39,455 nucleotides of DNA from Acidobacteriota bacterium (GCA_022340665.1 JAJDNM010000096.1:1-39455); one strand, 5' to 3'. Shown: positions 17,752-25,847, numbered from the stretch's first letter. Made by a program: numbers and translations. The notes: generated by a model from the sequence alone, not told the origin.

Positions 17752-20073
17752 ATGACCCTCGGACGGAGCTTTCTCCTCTGGCTGCTCGGGGTCCTGGTTG
17801 TGACTCTGGTGCTGGTCAGTGCGCTCGTCCTGTGGCATGAGCGGCAAATACTCGAGGACGAGCTCCATTCCCGGGCCGAGGTGTTGGGTCAGGTGCTCGC
17901 TCTGGCCGCAGCTGAAGGTGGTTCTCCGGAGTACCTGACGGCCGTCTCGATGACCGACGTGAGGGCCGGTGAGGTGCGGGACTCGAATGGCCAGATCTTG
18001 TGGCGCTTCGGCCCCTCTCCGGATGAGGCCGAGTCGCTCGACAGCAGCCTGATGCGCGTCGAGCAAAACGTGAAGGTCAGCGGCGGGCTGTGGGGCGACG
18101 AGGGTTCGGTCGACGTCGTGCTCATGGTTTCTCGGGCCCGGGTTCGGGCCCACCTGGCTGCTGCCGCTGCGCGCCTGCTCGCCGGTCTCGGAATCGCATT
18201 GACGCTGGCGTTGGCTGTCGGGTTGGTCCTGGTCGGCCAAATCGTCCGCCCGTTGAACGAGCTCGGTGAGTGGGTCCGCACATTCGATCCCGACAGACCG
18301 GTCGAGCCGATGCAGGGTGGCCCGACGACAGAGGTTCGGGAGCTCGCGCGATCCTTCACAGGCATGGCGGAGCGCCTCTCCGAGCAACGCCGTTCGCTGG
18401 TCACCAGCGAACGCCGGTTCCGGGAGCTCTTCCTGGCATCTCCGACTCCGCTCCTCAGGCTCGACGACAGGTTCGGACTGCGTGGAGCGAATCCTGCGGC
18501 CGAGCCCTACCTCGGTGGACCGGTTTCGAGGATGGCCAACACGTCGCTCGCCACATTCCTCGAGAAGCCTTCGGCGAACGAGCTGCTGTCAGCCCTCGAA
18601 GATGCTGATGAGGCGGGCGACACCGTGCTTGAAGCGGCATGGAAACTGGCGAACGGCGAGTTGGCTGAAGTCGAACTGCACATGGGGTTGGAAACAGGCG
18701 ATCGGAAGGGTGGCTACCTGGTTGCCATCCACGATCTGACGGACCAGGTGCGTCGAATGGGTGAACGGTGGCGACGGACCTTTGATGCGATGATGGATGG
18801 GGTCGCCCTGGTTGACGACGGTGGCTCGATCGTGCTGGCGAACCAGGCTCTCGAACCCCACCAAGAAGCAGTTTCCGCTGACCTGGCGAGTCGGCTTCGC
18901 GGCGAGGGGCCGGCGCAGTGGCGGACGTCGAATGGCGGTCGGCTGCTCGACTGCTCGCTGACCTCTCCAGCCGGCCTGGAGCACTCGATTCTGGTGGTCA
19001 GGGACGTCACCGAAGCTGTCGATTCGGAAAGCCGCCTTCGCGATGCGGAGAAGATGCAGGCGGTGGGCACGCTCGCCAGCGGGGTGGCGCATGATTTCAA
19101 CAACCTGCTGGCAGCGATTCTGCTCCACGTCCGCCTGATGCAGCGACGCCCGGAAACGGCGAAGGAGGCGGTGGCTGCGATCGGCGATCTCGCCGAGCAG
19201 GGCACCGAGGTCGTGCGCGAGCTGCTGTTCTTTGCCCGCCACCCGAGCTCTCCCCCCGGGACGATCAATCTGGTCGATCTGGTCCGCCAGCAGGAGGGTG
19301 TGCTGCGGCATCTCCTGCCCGACGATGTGGATCTGGTCATCGAGCTCGAAGATGAGGCCGTACCGGTAGTGGCCGACCCGGTCGGGCTGCGGCGGTTGCT
19401 GGTCAACCTGGTCATCAATGCGCGCGACGCGCTGGAGGAGCGTGGAGGACGGATCACGGTGCGGGTCGAGCACACGGCCGCGCGTGCGGTGCTCGAGGTG
19501 GCCGACGACGGAGCGGGCATCCCGTCCGAGGCGCGCGAACACCTCTTCGAGCCGTTCTTCACCCTGCGCCGCCAGGGTCGTGGTTCGGGTCTCGGCCTGG
19601 CGGTGGTCTACAGCATCGTGTCGGCACACGATGGCGAGGTGGACGTCCGGACATCACTCGGCGAAGGTGCGCGATTCATCGTTCGCCTGCCGCTGGGAGA
19701 GGCCGCCGGACTCGAGCCGCTGGAGGGCCGAGCCGAGAGCCCAGCGCTGAAAGTCTTGTTGATCGAGGCCGACGGCCGATCCGCAGCTGCAAAGATCGAG
19801 GTGCTCGCCGGAGCCGACCTCGAGGTCCGCCATGCGCCTTCGTTCGATCAGCTCGCGGATCTGACCGACGGGTGGACGCCGGGCGTCGCGGTGGTGGCCG
19901 AGGATGTGTTCGGGGGCGCGAGAAGCGACCTCGGACGTTTGCATATGCCGGTTCTCCTGCTCGGCGAGGCCGAGGGTGTTGTCCTGGATCGCCTGGGACC
20001 GCTGGTAGTGAGACTCCCCGCCGATGCATCGTCCGAGGTGGTTCTCGAGACCCTGACCGATCTCGCCGAGTGA
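17752..20073 (+). CDS. Membrane sensor histidine kinase with PAS domains and degenerate receiver
   Basis: This 773-residue protein has a transmembrane segment near residues 8-28, a periplasmic sensor region, a second segment near 140-165, a HAMP-like stretch (VRPLNELGEWV), and two PAS-like regions (starting near FRELFLASPTPLLRLDD and RRTFDAMMDGVALVDDGG). The DHp domain contains the phosphorylated histidine H447 (GVAHDFNNLL), of the type with DFNN. The ATPase domain has N556 (NLVINARDAL), DDGAGIP, FEPFFT and GRGSGLGLAVVYSI. The C-terminal ~110 residues look like a receiver fold (LKVLLIEADGRSAAAK) but lack a clear acceptor Asp and the conserved Lys. I start at ATG 17752; a GTG at 17743 is also in frame. 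No cognate regulator is next to it. Confidence 0.93.
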   Translation: MTLGRSFLLWLLGVLVVTLVLVSALVLWHERQILEDELHSRAEVLGQVLALAAAEGGSPEYLTAVSMTDVRAGEVRDSNGQILWRFGPSPDEAESLDSSLMRVEQNVKVSGGLWGDEGSVDVVLMVSRARVRAHLAAAAARLLAGLGIALTLALAVGLVLVGQIVRPLNELGEWVRTFDPDRPVEPMQGGPTTEVRELARSFTGMAERLSEQRRSLVTSERRFRELFLASPTPLLRLDDRFGLRGANPAAEPYLGGPVSRMANTSLATFLEKPSANELLSALEDADEAGDTVLEAAWKLANGELAEVELHMGLETGDRKGGYLVAIHDLTDQVRRMGERWRRTFDAMMDGVALVDDGGSIVLANQALEPHQEAVSADLASRLRGEGPAQWRTSNGGRLLDCSLTSPAGLEHSILVVRDVTEAVDSESRLRDAEKMQAVGTLASGVAHDFNNLLAAILLHVRLMQRRPETAKEAVAAIGDLAEQGTEVVRELLFFARHPSSPPGTINLVDLVRQQEGVLRHLLPDDVDLVIELEDEAVPVVADPVGLRRLLVNLVINARDALEERGGRITVRVEHTAARAVLEVADDGAGIPSEAREHLFEPFFTLRRQGRGSGLGLAVVYSIVSAHDGEVDVRTSLGEGARFIVRLPLGEAAGLEPLEGRAESPALKVLLIEADGRSAAAKIEVLAGADLEVRHAPSFDQLADLTDGWTPGVAVVAEDVFGGARSDLGRLHMPVLLLGEAEGVVLDRLGPLVVRLPADASSEVVLETLTDLAE

Positions 20074-20096
20074 GACCCCCCGGCCAGCCGACTCTC

Positions 20097-20302
20097 GATG
20101 CTGGATCCTGGATTCGCCCACCCAACCGATACTGGATACTCGATACTCGACCCACCCGGCTTCGCCCCTTGGGCCTCGCCGTGGCTAGCCCCTTGACAAT
20201 TCAGCAACGCGATTTATCGATTCGTTGAATCCAGCATCCAGCATCCAGCATCCAGCATCCAGCATCCAGCATCCAGCATCCAGCATCCAGCATCCAGCAT
20301 CC
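20097..20302. repeat. Heptanucleotide-repeat element with opposing arms (GATGCTG ... ATCCAGC)n
   Basis: The right part (20229-20302) is ten exact tandem copies of ATCCAGC plus four bases of an eleventh. The left part has 7-bp-period blocks GATGCTG-GATCCTG-GATTC (20097-20115) and GATACTG-GATACTC-GATACTC (20128-20148). GCTGGAT in the left block is the reverse complement of ATCCAGC, so the two sides are inverted relative to each other. Between them is a spacer with CCCACCC. The layout is shared with three other intergenic repeats in this window (see entries at 22746, 33806 and 36565). The heptamer is not a multiple of three and the segment is non-coding. Confidence 0.88.
20193..20221 (+). promoter_or_regulatory. 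Candidate sigma70-type promoter upstream of the Agl23-like gene
   Basis: A perfect -35 box TTGACA (20193-20198) is followed after 16 to 17 bases by a weak -10 (TATCGA or ATCGAT at about 20215-20221). If used, transcription would begin near 20228, exactly where the ATCCAGC tandem array starts, placing the array in the 5' untranslated leader of the next gene. The -10 matches the consensus poorly, so this is tentative. Confidence 0.4.
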
Positions 20303-20325
20303 TCCTCCTCTGATAAGCTTCGGAC

Positions 20326-22719
20326 ATGGCATTGAGCTGCGCTGGTGGAGGGCCGAAGTGGAAGCAGTACGTACCATGGCTGGTGCTGGTTGCGTTCTCG
20401 ATGACCCTCCATCTGTGGAACCTCGGCGAACGCTCGTACCACCACGATGAGGCGATTCATGCCCACGCGGCCCATGTCCTGCTCAAGGACGGCGTTTACC
20501 AGTACGATCCGACCTATCACGGACCGCTGCTCTACTATCTGACGGCTGCGACCTTCGTCGTCGCCGGCGACTCGGATTTCACCGCCCGGTTGCCAATCGC
20601 TCTCTCGGGCATCGCCATGATCTGGATCGCATGGTCTCTGCGCCGACCGTTCGGCCCCAGGGCCGCGTGGTGGATGGGCCTGCTGGCGTCGATTTCGCCG
20701 ATCTGGCTCTACTATGGCCGCTTTCTGCGCATGGACATTCTCGAGGCGCTGGTCGCCTCGGCCGCCTTCGTCGCGCTGTGGCGCGCTCTTCGTGGGAGCT
20801 CGAGAGCGTGGATCTGGTTTGGTGTCTGGGTGGGTCTGGCGTTTGCCACCAAGGAGAATGCCTTCGTCACCACGGCTCTCGTTGGAGGTGTGCTCGGCCT
20901 GATTCTGATTCACAACGGCATCCGCCAGATGTTTCCGCTCACGCTGAAGTGGGTCGCTGATCACCGGTGGCACCTTCTCGGCGCGGTGGCGGCGGCAGTC
21001 GTGGTGACCGTGCCCCTCTTTACCGTCGGTTTCCGCCATCCCGGCGACTGGTTCTTCCCGTACAAGGCGATCTCCTACTGGTGGGGCCAGCACAGCATCG
21101 AGCGTGTCGCCGGCCCGCCGTGGTACCACCTTCCGCGGTTGGCGCTCTACGAGTTTCTGCCGATCATAGCCGGCCTCGCCTGGGCCGTTCGGCGGGGGCG
21201 GAAGATGCGGACCCTGGAGTGGACGTTGCTGCTCTTCGGCCTCGCTTCGATCGGCATGTATGCGTATCTGGGCGAAAAGGTGCCGTGGCTCGGTGTGCAC
21301 CAGGTGTGGGCGTTCTTCCCACTTGCCGGCATGCAGCTGGCGCGCACCTTCGGGCCGCAGGGTGTCTGGTGGAGCCGGTCGCTGGCGGCCGTCGGACTCG
21401 CGGCGACCGTCCTTACCACGATGGTCGCGAACTTCGTGCTCGACGAGATCTCACCGAATCGCGATCGTGTCGAGGCGTTGGTCTATGTCCAGACATCTCC
21501 CGAGATCAAGCTGCCGATGAGAGAGGGGCTCGAGCACGCCGCCGCAGGTGCTGATCCCGCGGCTGCGGTTTCGGGTGAGGCCGGCTGGCCGCTCTCCTGG
21601 TACTGGCGCAACATCCCGGTCTGGTGGGATGAGCCCAAGACGGGTCAGCGTCCGCCGATCGTCTTCTGCGGTCCGGACGAGCTGCCAACGGTCCTCAAAA
21701 GGCTCGGTTCGGGATATGTCAGCGAGCGGATCCCGCTGCGCTCGTGGTGGCTCCCGGAGGACTTCAAGCCTGAAGCGGGTGATATCCTGCGCTATGTCTT
21801 CACCCGCCGCCCATGGGGGACCATCGGGTCGACCGACACCGTCGTCCTGCGCCGTACCGAGGAGACCATCGAGGCGACCCGATCGGTGGCAGTGCCTTCG
21901 GTTCTCGAAGCCGCCCTGGGCGTCCGGAGCGCGCGAGTCCTGGGCGAGGGATGGATGTTCGAACCGCGCGGCCTCAGCGTGTCCAAGGAGGGTGAGCTGG
22001 CGGTCGCGGACTCGGTTCTCAACCAGATCGTCTTCTTCGACCAGGAGCACGCCGTGATCGAGGCCGAGGTGCCGGAATCTCTCAAACAGCCCGAGGCGGT
22101 GGCTTGGACGCCCGACGGCGTGCTGGTAATTGCCGACACCTGGAACCACCGTGTGCTCGCGTTCGATCGATCGTCGAACAAGGTCCGGCCGATGCCCGAA
22201 GCACCTGGAGGGTGGTACGGCCCCCGCGCGGTGGCTGTCGCCGAAGACGGCACGGTGGCGGTGACCGATACGGGTAACAAGCGCATCGTGCTCATTTCGG
22301 GTGGCGGCGGCGGCCCGACGATCGAGACCATCGGCGGCGAGGGCAGCGAGCCCGGCCAGCTGGTCGAGCCGGTCGGCGTGACCTGGCTCGATCGCCGGCG
22401 CCTGCTGGTCTGCGACACCGGGAATCGGCGCCTGCAGGTGCTCGATCGGCAGGGAAAACCGATCGAGGTGGTACCTCTCCCCGACGCCTGGGTCGATTTC
22501 TACTCGCGCCCCCAGATTCTCGCGTTGACCGAGGAGCGGTGGCTGGTCACCGATGTCCCGGCGAAGAGCCTGTGGCTGGTGGACAAGGGTGTTCCGACCA
22601 GGATCGACCTCGGAGGCGACGACATCGTACCGACCGGTCTGGCCCGCGGTGGTGACATCCTCTACGTCTCCGACCTCGGCTCGAAGGTCTGGGCGTTCGA
22701 GCTGCCATCTGACGAGTGA
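20326..22719 (+). CDS. GT39/Agl23-like membrane protein fused to an NHL beta-propeller
   Basis: The 797-residue product has an N-terminal polytopic half (about residues 15-400) with many hydrophobic helices and the first-loop signature SYHHDEAIHAHAAHVL followed by YQYDPTYHGPLLYYLTA. This is like the TIGR03663 family (flippase-associated Agl23) and GT39 mannosyltransferases, with an acidic DE pair in the first periplasmic loop. The C-terminal ~260 residues are NHL-type repeats (for example LVIADTWNHRVLAFDR, VAVTDTGNKRIVLIS, LLVCDTGNRRLQVLDRQG), forming a propeller expected in the periplasm. Its catalytic activity is not proven. No strong ribosome-binding sequence is seen before the ATG. The last codons form half of a perfect hairpin. 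Confidence 0.88.
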   Translation: MALSCAGGGPKWKQYVPWLVLVAFSMTLHLWNLGERSYHHDEAIHAHAAHVLLKDGVYQYDPTYHGPLLYYLTAATFVVAGDSDFTARLPIALSGIAMIWIAWSLRRPFGPRAAWWMGLLASISPIWLYYGRFLRMDILEALVASAAFVALWRALRGSSRAWIWFGVWVGLAFATKENAFVTTALVGGVLGLILIHNGIRQMFPLTLKWVADHRWHLLGAVAAAVVVTVPLFTVGFRHPGDWFFPYKAISYWWGQHSIERVAGPPWYHLPRLALYEFLPIIAGLAWAVRRGRKMRTLEWTLLLFGLASIGMYAYLGEKVPWLGVHQVWAFFPLAGMQLARTFGPQGVWWSRSLAAVGLAATVLTTMVANFVLDEISPNRDRVEALVYVQTSPEIKLPMREGLEHAAAGADPAAAVSGEAGWPLSWYWRNIPVWWDEPKTGQRPPIVFCGPDELPTVLKRLGSGYVSERIPLRSWWLPEDFKPEAGDILRYVFTRRPWGTIGSTDTVVLRRTEETIEATRSVAVPSVLEAALGVRSARVLGEGWMFEPRGLSVSKEGELAVADSVLNQIVFFDQEHAVIEAEVPESLKQPEAVAWTPDGVLVIADTWNHRVLAFDRSSNKVRPMPEAPGGWYGPRAVAVAEDGTVAVTDTGNKRIVLISGGGGGPTIETIGGEGSEPGQLVEPVGVTWLDRRRLLVCDTGNRRLQVLDRQGKPIEVVPLPDAWVDFYSRPQILALTEERWLVTDVPAKSLWLVDKGVPTRIDLGGDDIVPTGLARGGDILYVSDLGSKVWAFELPSDE

Positions 22720-22744
22720 CCGCGGGTCACTCGTCAGATGGCAG
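22702..22744 (+). terminator. Perfect 20-bp-stem hairpin across the stop codon
   Basis: The last coding bases and stop of the Agl23-like gene (CTGCCATCTGACGAGTGACC, 22702-22721) are followed by a 3-base loop (GCG) and a perfect reverse complement (22725-22744). AATTTTGAATTTT follows, so it may act as an intrinsic terminator, although the T-rich tract belongs to a repeat arm. The TGA stop (22717-22719) sits inside the stem. Confidence 0.7.
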
Positions 22745-22745
22745 A

Positions 22746-22823
22746 ATTTTGAATTTTGAATTTTGAATTCCCGCCCGATCCCCCAGAGAACGGGAGGGTG
22801 GGTGGTAATTCAAAATTCAAAAT
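22746..22823. repeat. Heptad inverted-repeat element (TTTTGAA)n with G/C-run spacer
   Basis: The left arm is ATTTTGAATTTTGAATTTTG (22746-22765) extending to AATT, made of 7-bp units TTTTGAA. The right arm (AATTCAAAATTCAAAAT, 22807-22823) is its exact reverse complement over 17 bases. The spacer has C-runs on the left (CCCGCCCGATCCCCC) and GGGAGGGTGGGTGG (22792-22805) on the right, which can pair or form a G-quadruplex. The sequence after it (GAGAATTCGGAATTTT) continues degenerate units. It lies between the Agl23-like gene and the first pseudopilin gene, both on +. Confidence 0.85.
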
Positions 22824-22871
22824 CGAGAATTCGGAATTTTACGCCCTTGACTCCAGCAGGATTGGGGCCGC

Positions 22872-23504
22872 ATGCTTGAAACGATGAATATCGGGAGACC
22901 ATCGCTGTCCTGCCGTCGGCGCCGTCGCGAGTGCGGCTTCACAATCTGGGAGATGATGGTCGTCATCTTCATCATCGGCCTCGTCATAGCGATCGGCTAC
23001 CCGACGATGCGCAGGTCGCTGGTTCGTGCCCGCCTCTTGAGTCAGGCCGACATCCTCAAACGGGCGGTCGCCGTGGCGCGGGCCAACGCGCTCAAGAGCG
23101 GCCAGGGCGTCACCGTCCGCTTCCTCGATTCCAACGCCGTCCAGGAAGGTGGCGTGGTGGTTGCCTGGGTCGACGAGAATGGCAACGGAGGCCTCGATGC
23201 CCCTTCCGACAAGGTGATTGGCAGATGGCCGATGCGAGAGAAGACCCTTCTCAAACCGGACCCCGCCAACATCCTCTTCAAGCTCGAGGGTGGCGCTCGC
23301 GGGGTGATGTTCCTCGGCAACGGGACGGTGATGGCGAACAACAGCGGCAGGGTCGGCGTGGGCCAGGGCGCGATCATCGTCTCGGACCACTACCAGAACG
23401 ACATCAGGCTCCTGATCCTGGCCGGCACGGGGACCGTGATCCAGGAGATGTGGGATGACAAAGCCGGTGGGTGGTCGAAAGAGCTGCGTCACTGGAAGTT
23501 CTGA
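22872..23504 (+). CDS. GspH/FimT-like type IV pseudopilin 1
   Basis: The 210-residue product has a basic leader with a class III signal: G22|F23 with E27 (CGFTIWEMMVVIFIIGLVIA), the prepilin-peptidase site and Glu5 that aligns the pilin with its neighbours. The leader is followed by a ~20-residue helix and the globular part, with the segment VAWVDENGNGGLDAPSDK, a Ca-loop-like motif common in FimT/GspH proteins. It is the first gene of the minor-pilin operon. It is clearly similar to the next gene (shared AWVDxN, GxGQGA and MWxxxxxxWSxExRxWxF patterns), indicating duplication. The ATG at 22872 is the first in frame; no strong ribosome-binding site is visible. Confidence 0.9.
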   Translation: MLETMNIGRPSLSCRRRRRECGFTIWEMMVVIFIIGLVIAIGYPTMRRSLVRARLLSQADILKRAVAVARANALKSGQGVTVRFLDSNAVQEGGVVVAWVDENGNGGLDAPSDKVIGRWPMREKTLLKPDPANILFKLEGGARGVMFLGNGTVMANNSGRVGVGQGAIIVSDHYQNDIRLLILAGTGTVIQEMWDDKAGGWSKELRHWKF

Positions 23505-23525
23505 GCTGTTCAGGTCCTGAACAGC
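23505..23525 (+). other. Short perfect hairpin directly after the pseudopilin stop
   Basis: GCTGTTCAG (23505-23513), loop GTC and CTGAACAGC (23517-23525) form a perfect 9-bp stem immediately after the TGA stop of pseudopilin 1. No T-run follows, so it is more likely an mRNA-stabilising or attenuating hairpin than a terminator. The rest of the 179-base gap to the next gene shows no clear motif except a CTCTTG...CAAGAG pair at 23656-23679. Confidence 0.6.
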
Positions 23526-23683
23526 CAGGGAAACGAGAGCCGCCGACCAGCGACGCACCGAGCGATATGAGGGCCTCGAACCAGGAATAGAGCCCACTCT
23601 CTGGAAAATGCCGTAATTTCCTGATTGTCAAAGGTTTTTTAAGGTCTGCACTGCACTCTTGACGGTCTCGTGGCAAGAGACGC

Positions 23684-24322
23684 ATGCTAAGAATGATGAA
23701 ATACCAATCATCCGTCCCGTCGGTTGGTCGAGCCTGGCGTCGCGAGCGCGGGTTCACCCTCCATGAAATCCTCATCGTCGTCACGATCATCGCGATGATG
23801 GTGGCGGTCGGGTACCCCCTCCTGTGGCGCTCTCAGGTGCGCGCCAGGCTGCTCAGCGAAGTCAGGATGTTGGAGCAGGCGACCATGGTGGCGCGGGTCA
23901 ATGCCGTCAAGCACGGCCGCAGGGTCGCCATGCAGATCCTCGAAGACAACGCTCAGCAGCAGGGCGGCGACGTCTTCGCGTGGGTCGATGACAACGAGGA
24001 CGGGCTGATGACGGCGGGTGAGGACGAGGTCGGACGCTGGACGGTCCAGCAACGATTCTTCATCGGCCCGGACGGCAGCAATCCCTTCTTCAAGCTGGCG
24101 TCGTCGGCTGACCCTCGCGGAATCGTCTTCCTGCCGAACGGAACGACGATCGCCAACGCGGCCGGCGCCATCGGTGTCGGGCAGGGAGCAGTCGAGGTCA
24201 TGGACGAACACCTCAACACCATTCGAATCATGGTGCGCGGTGGTTCGGGAACGGTCACGACCGAGATGTGGAACCCATACGACGATTCATGGTCCGACGA
24301 GATCAGGTTCTGGAGGTATTGA
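23684..24322 (+). CDS. GspH/FimT-like type IV pseudopilin 2
   Basis: The 212-residue product is a paralogue of the preceding pseudopilin. The leader ends at G23 with the mature start F24-T-L-H-E28 (RGFTLHEILIVVTIIAMMVA), again with Glu5. The globular part has WVDDNEDGLMTAGEDE, in which residues 102-113 match an EF-hand-like loop (D, N, D, G, T, E at positions 1, 3, 5, 6, 9, 12), suggesting calcium binding. It ends with MWNPYDDSWSDEIRFWRY, matching the other pseudopilin. ATG codons at 23684, 23693 and 23696 are all possible; I use the first. The stop overlaps the next start (TGATG). Confidence 0.9.
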   Translation: MLRMMKYQSSVPSVGRAWRRERGFTLHEILIVVTIIAMMVAVGYPLLWRSQVRARLLSEVRMLEQATMVARVNAVKHGRRVAMQILEDNAQQQGGDVFAWVDDNEDGLMTAGEDEVGRWTVQQRFFIGPDGSNPFFKLASSADPRGIVFLPNGTTIANAAGAIGVGQGAVEVMDEHLNTIRIMVRGGSGTVTTEMWNPYDDSWSDEIRFWRY

Positions 24323-24786
24323 TGGAGAGGGGCGTGAAACGCGGTTCCCGCGACGAGGGTTTCACCCTGGTCGAAATCCTGCTCATGATCGTGATCCTCA
24401 GCTTCGTCGCTCTGGGGATTGCCGGGCTCTTCTCCCACTCGATGATCGTCAACGCCTCCGGCCACGATTACGCGGTGCTCGCGTCGGAGGCGCGGTTCGC
24501 GCTCGAGGCCCTGCAGGCGAGATCGTTCGACGACGCAGCGCTCATCCGCACCGCGGGAACGCCGCGCAACTGGCCTCCGGTCAACCCGAATTTCAACATC
24601 AGCTACACCGTCGAGGACTACGTGGTCCAGAACTGGACTGACGCAAGCACCGGGTCCGGAGGCTGGAATCTGGCGGCAGGTGCGGTGCCGAACCTCAAGC
24701 AGATCTCGATGACCGTCACCTCGACCAACCAAGTGCTGCGTGGCCGACGGGTGCTGACAGTCACCAGCCTCAAGATTCCGGGATGA
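24322..24786 (+). CDS. PilV/GspI-like minor pilin
   Basis: The 154-residue product has a short positively charged leader and the prepilin motif G13|F14-T-L-V-E18 (EGFTLVEILLMIVILSFVAL). The length and single long N-terminal helix fit the PilV/GspI class of minor pilins that initiate or cap the pilus. The ATG overlaps the stop of pseudopilin 2; an upstream in-frame ATG at 24268 lies inside that gene and lacks the leader pattern, so I chose the coupled start, which has TGGAGG nearby. It overlaps the next gene by 4 bases. Confidence 0.85.
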   Translation: MERGVKRGSRDEGFTLVEILLMIVILSFVALGIAGLFSHSMIVNASGHDYAVLASEARFALEALQARSFDDAALIRTAGTPRNWPPVNPNFNISYTVEDYVVQNWTDASTGSGGWNLAAGAVPNLKQISMTVTSTNQVLRGRRVLTVTSLKIPG

Positions 24787-25847
24787 TGACCATGGATTTC
24801 AGGCAACAAGGTTTCACGTTGATCGAGATGCTGGTGGTGGTCGCCCTTCTGGCGATGATTATGATCGGCCTGCTGAACCTGCTCGATACCTCGTCCAGGA
24901 TCTCGGTGGTCGAGACGTCCCTCGCCGATACCCAGGAGAACGTTCGTTTCGCCGCCTACCACATCATGCGCACCGCGCGCATGATGGGCTCGTCGGTGAT
25001 GCCCTTCGCCGCCAACGTCAGCGGTGTCGACCGCTGGATGGCCGGCGAGCTGACCTCGAACGCCACTGGCGGGACGGCGACCACGCCGTTCGGATCGGTG
25101 GCCGCCGTCGAGGGCTCGGACGTCCTGACCATGCGCGGTTTCTTCGAGATCGCGCCCTTCTTCTGTGACCGCACCGATATGGGCTCCGGAGTCATCACGG
25201 TTCGCGAGTCGCATGCCGGACAGGTCATCAACGAGAACTTCAACCTGGTCGACGTCGCCGGCCTCGAGGGCCGCGGCGTGCTCTTCATGGGCCGGCTGGA
25301 TCAGGGCGAGTACGCTGTCGGTCAGATCGACTCGAAGTCAACGATGTCCGGCACCGCGCCCGACCGCACCCTGACCATCGACTTCATGGCGGGCTCCGCG
25401 CAGTGGAGCAACCTCAACCCCGCCGGGGTGTCGGTCACGCCCGTCCCCTTCGACGTCTACCGGGTCGGGGTCCTCGAGTCCTACACCTACTACGTCGACC
25501 CGGATTTCACGCTCCAGCGCATGCGCGCCAACTCGAGCGCTGGGGGTGCCTCGTCGGAGCCGGTGGCGGTCAACATCGGCAACCTGCAGGTGGCGCTCGG
25601 CGTCGACACGAACGATGACAATCAGGTCGACAACTGGATGGCCGCGCCGACGGCCGGCGCAGTCGTCGGCGCCACGGTGATCGGTGCGCGGATCACCGTC
25701 CTCGGCCGGACCAGCCGATCGGTCACCGACTGGATCGAACCGCCCGAGACATTCGCGGTCGAGGATTTGGATATCACCAAGGTCGACCGCAGCGCCAAGT
25801 GGCGAACCATCGGGGTCGCCGCCGCGTTGCGCAACTATCTCTTCTGA
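24783..25847 (+). CDS. PilW-like minor pilin
   Basis: The 354-residue product begins with a short leader and the motif G10|F11-T-L-I-E15 (QGFTLIEMLVVVALLAMIMI), followed by a long globular domain. Its size and the segments ENVRFAAYHIMRTARMMGSS and later SVTDWIEPPETFAVEDLD fit PilW-type minor pilins, which have an N-terminal helix with RxAxxxxxRxxR-like sequence. ATG codons at 24783, 24786 and 24792 are possible; the first overlaps PilV by 4 bases. It lies in the usual V-W-X order of minor-pilin operons. Confidence 0.85.
   Translation: MMTMDFRQQGFTLIEMLVVVALLAMIMIGLLNLLDTSSRISVVETSLADTQENVRFAAYHIMRTARMMGSSVMPFAANVSGVDRWMAGELTSNATGGTATTPFGSVAAVEGSDVLTMRGFFEIAPFFCDRTDMGSGVITVRESHAGQVINENFNLVDVAGLEGRGVLFMGRLDQGEYAVGQIDSKSTMSGTAPDRTLTIDFMAGSAQWSNLNPAGVSVTPVPFDVYRVGVLESYTYYVDPDFTLQRMRANSSAGGASSEPVAVNIGNLQVALGVDTNDDNQVDNWMAAPTAGAVVGATVIGARITVLGRTSRSVTDWIEPPETFAVEDLDITKVDRSAKWRTIGVAAALRNYLF

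Noticed and set aside
20229-20302. CRISPR array
   Set aside because: The repeats are 7 bp, tandem, with no spacers between them. No cas genes are present, so it is a tandem heptamer array and not a CRISPR.
23656-23684. Sigma54-type promoter before pseudopilin 2 (TGGCA near 23671)
   Set aside because: The -12 element does not match TTGCW at the right spacing and the ATG follows immediately, leaving no leader. The CTCTTG...CAAGAG pair there is short and may be chance.
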